Positions 15,861-24,108 of a DNA stretch of 47,188 nucleotides are shown piece after piece. Each line of letters starts with the position of its first letter. The first letter of the stretch is position 1. The stretch comes from a virus. The stretch spans positions 1-47,188 of IMG/VR virus record IMGVR_UViG_3300045012_000018; one strand, written 5' to 3'. The notes under the pieces were generated by a model. The model worked only from the letters and a program-made list of their open reading frames with translations, was not told the origin of the DNA and searched no databases. The translations under genes and the position numbers were made by a program.

Positions 15861-16876
15861 GGCCCACCCGGCGTAAAAGCCTTGTTGTTATGGCTTAAAA
15901 ACCCGTTGGCGAAGTACAGATGCCCTTTTGTCATCATCACTTTATGCTTGGAGCACTTCCGCTTGTGGGGATGGGCTAATGTCAATTTCTGTTCCCCGCA
16001 ATCGGTAATTACCAGATCGCCCTCATTTAACGCGTCGGCTTGCACCTTTCCTTTAACCGCATGATACAACGGATGGTTGCAAGTGCAATATAAATCACGC
16101 CCATCCTCGATTCTGAGGTGTATCCATTCGGTCTCAGGGATTACCTCCAGGCTGAAGTCGTAGTCTCCCAATGGCACAATATCGGTGCCACTCATCACGC
16201 ATCCACGCCCTCCAGCCCCTCCTCCTCCAGAGCCACTGGTCGTTGTGATAGCGGACATGAACCCAGCAGACAGCGGCTCGTTCTGCTGTAAAGTCTGTTC
16301 CATGATGTAGGAGGGTTCATTCACTGGATCGGTGGTGTCCGCCACAACGAAGGCTATTTGAGGGCTTCCGATAGTTCCTGGAACCCACCCGATATTGCAT
16401 ACGTTGGTAACATTCCAGAATGGCAGGAAGTAATACGTGGTATTCGCAGTCAGGCCGGATATCGTAAGCCCTGATCCTGAGGTCGGGACCGTGAATCTGG
16501 TCCCATCTGCCCGCGTAATTACCGGGACCGTAGAGCCGTTCGTTCCATCCCAGTACCAGGTAAGACTTGTTGAGGTGGATGTATAGGCGAATCCGAAGAT
16601 GTTGGCCGACACCGACACTCCGCCAATTTTCCTGATCGCCACGCTGCTGACGTTAATGACTTGCTGAGCGTTAGCCTTCGTCGATAACAGCGTTCCCGGC
16701 ATTCTCGCGTACACTCCAGCGGTAGGCCTATATGATCCATGCCAGACTCTCTGCGAGCCTTTCTCAAGGCGCTGTATCCTTCCAGTCGCGGGAGGCTGGG
16801 TATTAGAGAATCCAGGGTAAATCGTCGATCCCTGCTTTGCTGGATTTTGTCCTGTCTTGGTACTGAATCCTGACAA
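15857..16876 (-). CDS. Tail protein with C-terminal intein-like (Hint) domain (339 aa)
   Basis: Residues 1-215 form a beta-rich virion domain with an Fn3-like segment (FAYTSTSTSLTWYWDGTNG; LTISGLTANTTYYFLPFWN). After a Gly linker, residues 226-330 look like a Hint domain: Cys226 starts CVMSGTDIV, block B has TCNHPLYH (His268), and the end is HLYFANGFLSHN (His329-Asn330) followed by Asn331. These are autocleavage residues of bacterial intein-like domains. The residue after Asn330 is not Cys/Ser/Thr, so cleavage instead of true splicing is expected. The domain is short (about 105 aa). Nine residues follow. Confidence 0.75.
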   Translation of the reverse strand: MSGFSTKTGQNPAKQGSTIYPGFSNTQPPATGRIQRLEKGSQRVWHGSYRPTAGVYARMPGTLLSTKANAQQVINVSSVAIRKIGGVSVSANIFGFAYTSTSTSLTWYWDGTNGSTVPVITRADGTRFTVPTSGSGLTISGLTANTTYYFLPFWNVTNVCNIGWVPGTIGSPQIAFVVADTTDPVNEPSYIMEQTLQQNEPLSAGFMSAITTTSGSGGGGAGGRGCVMSGTDIVPLGDYDFSLEVIPETEWIHLRIEDGRDLYCTCNHPLYHAVKGKVQADALNEGDLVITDCGEQKLTLAHPHKRKCSKHKVMMTKGHLYFANGFLSHNNKAFTPGGP

Positions 16877-18700
16877 TTACCCTCCTGCTGGATGGAAGCC
16901 CATGTCTACGTTGTACAGATGGAAGTTTTGCCCTCCGTTCCAGACAAACTTTAGCGCAACATAAGCCGCCGATTCTGGTGTTGCCGGATACCGCCAGCTC
17001 TGAAGAAACGCTCCTTGATGAGCCAATAGCGGCGAAGGCTCCGCTCCTGAAGTAAGGTCGGAGAATGGCGCTTGCGTGGGATCGTCATCAATGCACTGCA
17101 AAACTTGCGTCGGCGGTACAGCGTCAGTTTTAAGTTCCGTCCAGTCATGTGTGCCCTGAAAACTCGGATTGCTGTCGGGTGTCACTGGGACCAAGTTGGT
17201 AATTCCGGTCGCTGAGTATTTAGTCCCGGCATCGCTGTATGTCCCGGCTGCCAACTGCTGAGTGGTTGTATTGCCCAAAGCCAGGATAAGATTTATATCC
17301 CCGATAGAAGTTTCCCCTGAGAACAATGCCGAGGCGCTGTTACCAAGGGTCCACGGAGGAAGCCATTGCGAGGTGTCGAGATCGTAAACGTACAAAATTC
17401 CATTCTCTCCATCGAGCACCGTCACCCAGTGGAAGATTCCTGAGATGTGCATGGTGATGTAGCAGGTGAGGGGGTTGATTCCTGCCGTGTCGGGCCTAAT
17501 AGGAATCCCAATTTCACCAAGGTCGGATAGCCAGATGGTATTGCTTGTGTCCAGCCAGACGACACTTCCACCGAGCGAAGCAACCGTCGTGCGGCTTCTG
17601 GTGCCACGCTTTTCGAGCAGAGTATATCGTCTAAAGGTATCAAGGCTATCTCCTTCAATCTTAGTGATTTGTGTGGCCTGTAAAACAGCGATTCCGTCCG
17701 TCAGGGAAGCGTGCCCAAAGACTTCATTCGGCCAAGGATAGTAATTCCCGGTTAACCCTCCGGGCCAGCATTCTTCGGGCACTCCGTTGACGATCTCCTC
17801 GAAGCCGGAGAAATACGTCGTGTTGTTGGCGAATCCCCAGATGCGCCCTGAGTATGTCACGAACCCCTTGCACGGAGTGGGAGGATTGTTCCTGAAGAAC
17901 TCCGGCGCGGTCCTGATCGATAAGTCTATATCCGCCGTTGAATCAACGACATTACCAGTCGCGTTGGGAAATGGAGAATTAGAAATCTCCTGCATCAATG
18001 CCGGGTCTTGCGCCCCGCCATCGGGAGTTCGATAAACCCTTATATTCGTGACCTGTGGATCGGTCGAAGCCACTACGCTCAATTGCGAGTTCTTGTTTGT
18101 GAAGACTCCAGAACAGGCGGAAATAGGACTCGGAGAAGATTCGTGCCCGGTATTAGAATTGTAGTAGGTGTAGCAATAGCACCACGAGGTATAGACGTTG
18201 TTAGTTCCTGTAACCAGCGTGATTCCTGGTCCGTTTACAGGTGCCACAATTCCCCAATTCGACAGCGTTTGGCTGTCGAACTTCTGCATATCCGTGCCGT
18301 TGCCGAAAAAGCACGTATTGCTCGAAACGACAAAATCAAATGGCTCCGCAGAGGTCGATGTCCACAGAAGTACAGGAGCGCTATCCACCCCTAATATCTT
18401 CTTATAAACCTTCGCCACTCCTCCCGATATATCGCACACCATCCATATGAACAATCCGCCGTTGGGTGTGCTGTTTGTCCATCTCCTCCAGATGAAATTA
18501 CGCGCCACATTGGTAAATCCGGTCCCATCGAAGTTTACCGAGAATCCCGGCCTCAGCTCCGACCAGTTACGCAGAGATGTCATAATGTTCTGCGATCCCG
18601 GAATGTATTGCGGGGAGGTAGATGTCAGGGAAGCATTGGAGATGTAGGGAAGGGCTGTATTTGAAAGCGTCCGATGTTCGGTCTTAGAGGCTGGAGGCAT
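16877..18700 (-). CDS. Beta-propeller tail protein, P22 gp10-like (607 aa)
   Basis: The sequence is rich in repeated strands with conserved Trp/Gly and contains KGFVTYSGRIWGFANNTTYF and VVWLDTSNTIWLSDLGEIG. This is the style of packaged-DNA stabilisation or tail-tube proteins of short-tailed phages (gp10-like propeller). It is placed between the connector candidate and the ejection proteins, as expected for the tail tube. It starts 4 nt after the upstream gene. Fine assignment would need a structure comparison. Confidence 0.7.
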   Translation of the reverse strand: MPPASKTEHRTLSNTALPYISNASLTSTSPQYIPGSQNIMTSLRNWSELRPGFSVNFDGTGFTNVARNFIWRRWTNSTPNGGLFIWMVCDISGGVAKVYKKILGVDSAPVLLWTSTSAEPFDFVVSSNTCFFGNGTDMQKFDSQTLSNWGIVAPVNGPGITLVTGTNNVYTSWCYCYTYYNSNTGHESSPSPISACSGVFTNKNSQLSVVASTDPQVTNIRVYRTPDGGAQDPALMQEISNSPFPNATGNVVDSTADIDLSIRTAPEFFRNNPPTPCKGFVTYSGRIWGFANNTTYFSGFEEIVNGVPEECWPGGLTGNYYPWPNEVFGHASLTDGIAVLQATQITKIEGDSLDTFRRYTLLEKRGTRSRTTVASLGGSVVWLDTSNTIWLSDLGEIGIPIRPDTAGINPLTCYITMHISGIFHWVTVLDGENGILYVYDLDTSQWLPPWTLGNSASALFSGETSIGDINLILALGNTTTQQLAAGTYSDAGTKYSATGITNLVPVTPDSNPSFQGTHDWTELKTDAVPPTQVLQCIDDDPTQAPFSDLTSGAEPSPLLAHQGAFLQSWRYPATPESAAYVALKFVWNGGQNFHLYNVDMGFHPAGG

Positions 18701-18703
18701 ACA

Positions 18704-19861
18704 TTACATGGCCTCTACTTTGATATGAAGATTGTAGGCCATCGCGCTGGCTGGACTGGAGGTATAGGCCATGGCGTAGGTTAAAGCCGATGCGGCCTGA
18801 CAATTCAGCAGCAATGGCAAGCCAATAAGCACTGTACTCACTGTGTTGCCCGTGCTCGTGGTCGCAATCGTTCCTGCCGAAATCATTGCCGCCCCAGTCA
18901 GCGTGATCAGCGTCCCGTCGGGATCAGTATAGGCAATCGTGAAGGCTCCCAACGTAGAACTTGAGCCAGCCGCCGTAGTCACCTTGGCATTCCACGTTAC
19001 CCGGTATTGCCCAGCCCCAACAGTAGTGTAAATCGTACTGCCGACTCCGGCACTAACGCCCGTCAGATTGACGGCGGCGACCTCCACCGGAGGTCCGTTG
19101 AGGATAGGCGCACCGGATAAAGCCAGACTCAAGGCCGTCAGCGCCGCATCGCCAGAATCGTCGGCTAGACGGACATTAACAGCGTTCGAGTTCCCCTTGA
19201 GCATTGGGAATGCAGATGTAGAACCTCCTAGCCTGACGTTGGGATTCGTGCACACCAGCATGAATCCGTTCGTGGCCGTATCTACCATGTGGTCGGAGGT
19301 ATCCACATAAAGGAATTCGTCGAACGTGTTGATCGAGTTGCGCCATGCTATCGACTCGTTATTGCCCAGTCTTAGAACCCCCGCCTGAGCAGGGTTAGCG
19401 TTGGCAGACTGAATAAAACTCTGCTTCATGACGCCGCCAACGGTAATCGTATCGTCGGAATTGTGCGAAAGCCCGGTTATGTCGGCGGAATTTGCCTGAT
19501 TGCGGAAGTTGATTGCATCCCCGCCCGCTAGTCTAATCACTCCCGAAGCGGCAGGATTAAGAAAGCTGCTAATGAAGATTCCCTGAAAGAACCCGCCACT
19601 GAATTCCAGTGTGTCCGCTGGCACATTCCCCGCCGCCGCTCCGCTCGTGCTCAAGGCCACATCGGCGGTGTTGGCATTGTTCCGCCATGCAATCGTGTCC
19701 GTAGATGCAAGCCTGATAGCCCCAGAGAGCGCCGGGTTGATAGTGCTCGACTGAATCGTTCCAGCGAATACATTCAGCAGGTAGGCGGTCCACTGCTGAT
19801 TGACCGATCCTAGAGATAAGCCAGCCGATGCGGGAAGGATGTTTGCGTTAAAGCTACCCGT
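18704..19861 (-). CDS. Tail/virion protein with repeated strand motifs, apparent ACG start (385 aa)
   Basis: The reading frame extends upstream of all standard start codons to 19861. There ACG stands 7 nt after AGGAG, just behind an in-frame stop. The upstream part is clearly coding: FNANILPASAGLSLGSVNQQ matches the N-terminal module of the tailspike. Four imperfect repeats of an ALSGAIRLASTDTIAWRNNA type follow (for example GVLRLGNNESIAWRNS). The C-terminal about 150 residues form a jelly-roll-like domain (AGQYRVTWNAKVTTAAGSS). The first standard codon, GTG 19660, would remove the repeats. Probably a fibre or tail-associated protein. Confidence 0.7.
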   Translation of the reverse strand, partial: TGSFNANILPASAGLSLGSVNQQWTAYLLNVFAGTIQSSTINPALSGAIRLASTDTIAWRNNANTADVALSTSGAAAGNVPADTLEFSGGFFQGIFISSFLNPAASGVIRLAGGDAINFRNQANSADITGLSHNSDDTITVGGVMKQSFIQSANANPAQAGVLRLGNNESIAWRNSINTFDEFLYVDTSDHMVDTATNGFMLVCTNPNVRLGGSTSAFPMLKGNSNAVNVRLADDSGDAALTALSLALSGAPILNGPPVEVAAVNLTGVSAGVGSTIYTTVGAGQYRVTWNAKVTTAAGSSSTLGAFTIAYTDPDGTLITLTGAAMISAGTIATTSTGNTVSTVLIGLPLLLNCQAASALTYAMAYTSSPASAMAYNLHIKVEAM

Positions 19862-19862
19862 A

Positions 19863-20069
19863 TTATTTCTCCTTTAATATATCCAAAGGCTCCAACTCTG
19901 GGCCATCCATTAGTTCTAGAAATGACAATGGGTGGATCACGCCGCCAGGATATTCGATAGCCATACCATCACAGGTGCATATACCCGTGACGCCTATAGC
20001 CAGATGACATTGGGGCCGATCTGCCAGCAACTCCTGTATGCGGTTCAGTTGTGATGGTGAAATATGCAT
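19863..20069 (-). CDS. Small hypothetical protein (68 aa)
   Basis: It begins MHISPSQLNRIQELL and contains CHLAIGVTGICTCDG and an acidic C-terminus (PELEPLDILKEK). ATG 20069 overlaps the 3' vicinity of the connector gene; a TTG at 20087 is possible. The AAGGAG inside its last codons is the ribosome-binding site for the next gene. No family recognised. Confidence 0.6.
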   Translation of the reverse strand: MHISPSQLNRIQELLADRPQCHLAIGVTGICTCDGMAIEYPGGVIHPLSFLELMDGPELEPLDILKEK

Positions 20070-20073
20070 AGTT

Positions 20074-20811
20074 TTACGGCCAGCCAAAAATATTTAGGGA
20101 ATTGGAATCTCTCGGCACTCCCATCGCGTCGCTTGGGAACACGCTGTCTGTGAAGCCAAAATCTTCAGACGCCTTCATTCTTCCAAGAGCCGACTTATAA
20201 GTTCCCAATTGCCCCGTATACCCTGTTACCCTGTTGTAGGCGTCGGTTGTAGCCGATCCCGCCCTGCCATCATCCGCAAGCTTGTAGACCCAGTAAAGCA
20301 AACCCTCCAAGGCCACTACGGCGAAGCGATCGTCGAACCAGATGATCTGATTTAGGCTTACTACTTTGATTGGGTCAATTTGGTAATCAACCCGCAATTC
20401 AAGCATCATTCCTGTCGGGACATTCACCGCCGCATTCAGCCGAAACTTGCCGAATGACTGCTGCAAGGAAACCTGGGAAATTGAGATATAGCTTCGTGGG
20501 TAAAGATCGACCCCTAAGTCCCGGACAATGGAAAGCTCTCGCGTGGTCGGCGGGATCGTGTCTGTGCGCCACAATTCCGCCTTCAGCGGCCTCATGATGT
20601 TCGGAGCCGAGCACGGAAAGTCCTGCTGGGAGTCAATCAGCGGAATCGTCCCTTTTGCCGTGTTGGTAATGGTCTGCTTCCACGGGTACTCCTGATACAT
20701 GTCCTGAGAAACGAAGTCGCAAATCTGGGCATTGACTTTCGACAAAGGGATGCCCTTGCCGTAAGAAGAGCCTACTGAGACGAGATCGTTCCACGAATAG
20801 GTGTATGCCAC
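20074..20811 (-). CDS. Head-tail connector/adaptor candidate (245 aa)
   Basis: The N-terminus (YSWNDLVSVGSSYGKGIPLS) and QDMYQEYPWKQT are followed by a beta domain. The end is the helical segment YTGQLGTYKSALGRMKASED, which resembles adaptor or tail-connector proteins of podovirus-like metagenomic phages. Its position just upstream of the propeller tail protein fits a connector. Identification is by resemblance and order only. Confidence 0.6.
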   Translation of the reverse strand: MAYTYSWNDLVSVGSSYGKGIPLSKVNAQICDFVSQDMYQEYPWKQTITNTAKGTIPLIDSQQDFPCSAPNIMRPLKAELWRTDTIPPTTRELSIVRDLGVDLYPRSYISISQVSLQQSFGKFRLNAAVNVPTGMMLELRVDYQIDPIKVVSLNQIIWFDDRFAVVALEGLLYWVYKLADDGRAGSATTDAYNRVTGYTGQLGTYKSALGRMKASEDFGFTDSVFPSDAMGVPRDSNSLNIFGWP

Positions 20812-20812
20812 G

Positions 20813-21319
20813 TCAGGCCGCTATGTTTTCCTCGTTAGGATTTCTCCGCGCCCACTCCACCACCCTGCGAATATCTTCATCGGTCCACTGATCCATATTC
20901 ACCCCGCCCTGCAATTGATCCGAAGTGGCGAGAATCTTTGGACTGGGCAGGCCGAATACCCGATCCCACGTACTACTGCATTGCGTACACCGGGGAATGT
21001 AATAAGGCTTCTCGCCGTGCGGGGTCATTACTTGCGCCCGCCACTGGTGAGTGAAGACGTGAGTTCCTTTGTGCGTTGTCCCGTGCGGACAGAACTTCGC
21101 GGCGTTCTCCTTGCCTTGTTCTTCTGCCATTGCCAGCTTGACAGCCGCCGCTGCCCGCTCCTTGAGCTTGGCGTGTTCTTTGTCGAGCTTGGCCTGTTCC
21201 TCTGGGGACGGCTTCTTTAACTCGCGGGCAAACTCAATAAGCGCATCACGATTGTCCTTTTGCAGAGTGCCGAGCATCTGCATGACCTGTTCCATCGTGA
21301 ATGTGGCGGGCTGGTCCAT
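20813..21319 (-). CDS. Hypothetical protein with helix and zinc-like motif (168 aa)
   Basis: ATG 21319 follows the upstream stop by 2 nt. A strongly charged helix (EEQAKLDKEHAKLKERAAAA) precedes a segment with CPHGTTHKGTH and, further on, PRCTQCSSTWDRVFG, giving three Cys and several His that could bind zinc. The C-terminus is helical (EDIRRVVEWARRNP). It sits in the head-tail region; function unknown. Confidence 0.6.
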   Translation of the reverse strand: MDQPATFTMEQVMQMLGTLQKDNRDALIEFARELKKPSPEEQAKLDKEHAKLKERAAAAVKLAMAEEQGKENAAKFCPHGTTHKGTHVFTHQWRAQVMTPHGEKPYYIPRCTQCSSTWDRVFGLPSPKILATSDQLQGGVNMDQWTDEDIRRVVEWARRNPNEENIAA

Positions 21320-21321
21320 TT

Positions 21322-21558
21322 TCAGTTGATTCGGCGGTCTGCCGCGCCTTGGCCTGTCAGTTGCTCCAAGGTCGTCTGAAGCATCGCTCCCAGCAGTTTC
21401 GGGTCGTTCGTCTCCGAGCATAAAACCTCCACTCCGCTGCCCATCGGTTTATTGGGGTCAGATTTTTGATCCAGCATAACAATCAATACCATGTAGCCGT
21501 CACGCCTGAGTTCGTCGATTGCGGCGTCCAGCGCCCGCTTTGTATGCTTGCCCATCAT
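21322..21558 (-). CDS. Small alpha/beta protein (78 aa)
   Basis: Its start overlaps the glycosyltransferase stop (ATGA). KRALDAAIDELRRDGYMVLI and a later strand suggest a small alpha/beta fold. It ends 2 nt before the next gene. No family recognised. Confidence 0.6.
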   Translation of the reverse strand: MMGKHTKRALDAAIDELRRDGYMVLIVMLDQKSDPNKPMGSGVEVLCSETNDPKLLGAMLQTTLEQLTGQGAADRRIN

Positions 21559-22256
21559 GCCAGCACCGCCTCTTGAGCCATCATTGGATAGGAATCTTCC
21601 GGCAGGCGGAATCCTTTCCCGGATTCATAATCCCAATGAGTAGGCAGAATCCAGGCATTCGCCAGAGCCTTAAATCCATGCAGCTTCATCTTGGCAAAGA
21701 AGAATGCATCGTCCGTGCAGGAGACTGTCAGAGTATCCACATCGCGGAACCATGGCTTAGGAATCTTTTTGAATACTTCCGTTTTCCACAAAGAGCATCC
21801 CAAGCCAATAAGCTCGCATGGGAATATCGTGTCTTTCTTCCACCGCCAGTACGCTCCCAGTCCAATATCCTGAAAGACGACAGGCTCGCACGGGTTCTGC
21901 TTTGTGACGTAAATCCCCCCTGCAACCATAACGTCTTCATCCGCCGAAGCCAATGTTTGCATAAGGTGGCGGCAGGTTCCAAAAGGAAGCTCCACGTCAT
22001 CGTCCACAAACATCACGTATGGAGCTTTTAATTCCAGAGCGCCGTCAACTATGTATTCCGCCGCTAAATCCCTCGGCAACCCCTCGCTCCCGGTTTTAGG
22101 GTTTGAGCAATGAACTGGAGCGTAAGCCACATTCACGCCCATGCCAAAGTTCTGTGTCGCCAGCCCAATGGCCCACTCTGGCGTTACCAGACGCGAGGAG
22201 CGGATCCCGACGACAACTCCGACTCTGGGTATCAATTGGCCGTTAACGTCGATCAC
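21555..22256 (-). CDS. Glycosyltransferase, GT-A fold, GT2-like (233 aa)
   Basis: GTG 22256 overlaps the upstream stop (GTGA) with GCGAGG in good position. The protein has the N-terminal strand PRVGVVVGIRSSRLVTPEWA, the metal-binding DxD segment PYVMFVDDDVELP, the acceptor-side VMVAGGIYVTKQNP and a later CTDDAFFFAKMKLHGFKA, consistent with a GT-A nucleotide-sugar transferase. Placement inside the virion module suggests glycosylation of capsid or tail proteins; acting on host surface sugars is the alternative. The sugar donor cannot be read from sequence. Confidence 0.8.
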   Translation of the reverse strand: MIDVNGQLIPRVGVVVGIRSSRLVTPEWAIGLATQNFGMGVNVAYAPVHCSNPKTGSEGLPRDLAAEYIVDGALELKAPYVMFVDDDVELPFGTCRHLMQTLASADEDVMVAGGIYVTKQNPCEPVVFQDIGLGAYWRWKKDTIFPCELIGLGCSLWKTEVFKKIPKPWFRDVDTLTVSCTDDAFFFAKMKLHGFKALANAWILPTHWDYESGKGFRLPEDSYPMMAQEAVLA

Positions 22257-22816
22257 GCGGTAAACCTCGCCCAATTTTCCGAATCCCTTGAGGGCGGTCC
22301 AAACATAGCATATGCGCCCGATTCGGTGATAATGTTCTTTCGGATAAGCCGCATTAAAACGCGCCGCCAGCCAGGGATGATTCCTTTCGGCGTTCCGTCA
22401 TCATTCTTCACCCGTAAGGTAAATTCAGGGCTATCTTCAGCCTGCATCCCGCAGAGGAATTCCTTGTCTTGTCCGCCCTTTCCGTCATTCTTGAGGAGAT
22501 AGATTCCCAGTTGTTCGGGGGCGGCTTTGGAGCGCTCGAACCAAAGATTGCGATTAAGTTTCTTCAGACGAGCCGCGACCTTCCAGCCCTCAAGAGGTAT
22601 GCCCACGATCTGCTCCCAATCGGAGGTGTCTTCCATCGCTCCATCGGAGGCCAGAGCGTTAGCCTCATTTTGCCTGTATTCCTTCTGGCAGGCTCTTTGG
22701 TAAAGCAGTCGTAGTTGGGTTTCGGTGACTTCTCTGCGCTTTTCGGGAGATAGGGACGGCACGCCAGCGGTAACTTTCTGACGGTCGTCCCTATATTGTT
22801 CGAGCAATGCAGCCAT
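22253..22816 (-). CDS. Head-module hypothetical protein (187 aa)
   Basis: A helical N-terminus (EKRREVTETQLRLLYQRACQ) precedes an alpha/beta C-terminal half including GIPLEGWKVAARLKKLNRNL and GIIPGWRRVLMRLIRKNIIT. It is located between decoration-like proteins and the glycosyltransferase. No family recognised; a virion or assembly role is likely from context. Confidence 0.6.
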   Translation of the reverse strand: MAALLEQYRDDRQKVTAGVPSLSPEKRREVTETQLRLLYQRACQKEYRQNEANALASDGAMEDTSDWEQIVGIPLEGWKVAARLKKLNRNLWFERSKAAPEQLGIYLLKNDGKGGQDKEFLCGMQAEDSPEFTLRVKNDDGTPKGIIPGWRRVLMRLIRKNIITESGAYAMFGPPSRDSENWARFTA

Positions 22817-22830
22817 TTCCGGCTACTCTA

Positions 22831-23301
22831 TCATGCTGCGTTAGCGTCCGTCACTCCTCTTGACCATGCCGCAACGTAAAGCGTCGAGACGGGAGCCGTT
22901 CCGCTCACAGTCATGAAGAACTTCATGTTCTGCGGATCGACGATTGCTCCGAGACTGAGAACGCCGCCAGTAGCAGCGGTAAGGCCGCCTTCACCAGTGG
23001 TGATGGTTCCCACCGGGCCGTTGGCAGGTCCGATGCCAGAGTGAACGTTCAGAACGAAACATCCGGTCGTGGTAGTGACTTGCGCGAATCTCCACGGCAC
23101 GTTAACGAACGTGGTTCCCTTGTCCACCGAGGTCTGAAACACGGTATCCATCGTGGTCTGACCAGCCGTGGTTACGTTCAAATAGAACGTGTACGCATCG
23201 GCAAATGGAATGGAGAATGCCGCCGAGGCTCCCGTAGCCTGCGTAGCCGCGATAGCCAGAAGGTTCTTGAAATAAGGCGGTTGAGAGATTGAGACTGCCA
23301 T
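22831..23301 (-). CDS. Beta-rich virion protein, decoration-like (156 aa)
   Basis: The protein is Thr/Gly/Val-rich with alternating strands (FADAYTFYLNVTTAGQTT; GTTFVNVPWRFAQVTTTT) and no catalytic motif, as in capsid decoration or head fibre proteins. It overlaps the stop of the preceding beta-rich gene by 1 nt and lies just downstream of the major capsid protein. Confidence 0.65.
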   Translation of the reverse strand: MAVSISQPPYFKNLLAIAATQATGASAAFSIPFADAYTFYLNVTTAGQTTMDTVFQTSVDKGTTFVNVPWRFAQVTTTTGCFVLNVHSGIGPANGPVGTITTGEGGLTAATGGVLSLGAIVDPQNMKFFMTVSGTAPVSTLYVAAWSRGVTDANAA

Positions 23302-23867
23302 TACATCACCTCCAGTTCAAGCTCTGATAGCGAAACCACATTGGAGGCATTGGTCGATCCGAAGTGCGCTCCCACAACAAATCCGGGACCGGGAACCGAG
23401 AGGTCAATGGTCGTCAACTGCGTAGTGACGGCAGGCGCGGCCAGTGTCGGGGTAGGGCTGGACAGGGTATCGAAATACCCATTCAACTGCTTCGAAGTGT
23501 AGTCCCAAAGGAACGTCGCCTCGATCATCCAGTTGCCAGACGTTGTTCCGATAGCGCCCGTGGTCAGGGTTGCTCCGGTGGTCGAAACCCCCGTTCCGTT
23601 GTAGGTAATCGCCGTCCGCGCTGCCGTGGCGTAGTATAGGGTAACGATCAGGGTTGACGACGTTCCGGTCGTTACCTTTCCAGTCGCCCGGACATAGAAT
23701 GGTTTCCCGTCAAGGTTCGACGTTCCGCCAACTTCTCCGCCCTGATAGGCAGAGACGTAAGCCGCCAATGCCGAACTGTCACTCTGGAGAAAGATTGAGT
23801 CGTTCGTAATCGGATTTGTCAGCGCTACGGATTTCTTTGCTACGTATACCGATCTTCCTGAAGCCAT
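23301..23867 (-). CDS. Beta-rich virion protein, lectin-like strand pattern (188 aa)
   Basis: GAGGACCTCTAAA precedes the ATG. The chain is Thr/Ser/Gly-rich, with FYVRATGKVTTGTSSTLIVT and WMIEATFLWDYTSKQLNGYF, a jelly-roll or concanavalin-like strand order, and ends SLSELELEVM. Its position after the capsid gene suggests a decoration or head-fibre protein. Assignment is by composition. Confidence 0.65.
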   Translation of the reverse strand: MASGRSVYVAKKSVALTNPITNDSIFLQSDSSALAAYVSAYQGGEVGGTSNLDGKPFYVRATGKVTTGTSSTLIVTLYYATAARTAITYNGTGVSTTGATLTTGAIGTTSGNWMIEATFLWDYTSKQLNGYFDTLSSPTPTLAAPAVTTQLTTIDLSVPGPGFVVGAHFGSTNASNVVSLSELELEVM

Positions 23868-23928
23868 TTTAGAGGTCCTCCCTCATGGAGTTCGCCATTT
23901 AAGACAGCCGCGACCCCGGTTCGTGATG

Positions 23929-24108
23929 CTAGGAAAACTTCTGTTGCGGGAGAGACGTTTTGTACAGCATATCCCGTCTGACCCAGTCTGAATCTGTCGA
24001 ACTCCTTGCTCCTGGATCGGCATAGGCAGGTCCGGGAGGAACCGCTCGCGGATCAACTGCACCGCTCCCCGAAGTCTGCCCGTCGCCGTTATTGAGATGA
24101 AGGGCCAT
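23929..24108 (-). CDS. Small protein coupled to the major capsid gene (59 aa)
   Basis: The ATG overlaps the capsid stop codon (TAATG), so translation is very likely coupled. The protein is Gly/Pro/Asp-rich and flexible (SGAVDPRAVPPGPAYADPGA), ending in DWVRRDMLYKTSLPQQKF. It could be a capsid-associated peptide. A 61-nt gap with a GAGGGAGGACC site follows before the next gene. Confidence 0.6.
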   Translation of the reverse strand: MALHLNNGDGQTSGSGAVDPRAVPPGPAYADPGARSSTDSDWVRRDMLYKTSLPQQKFS

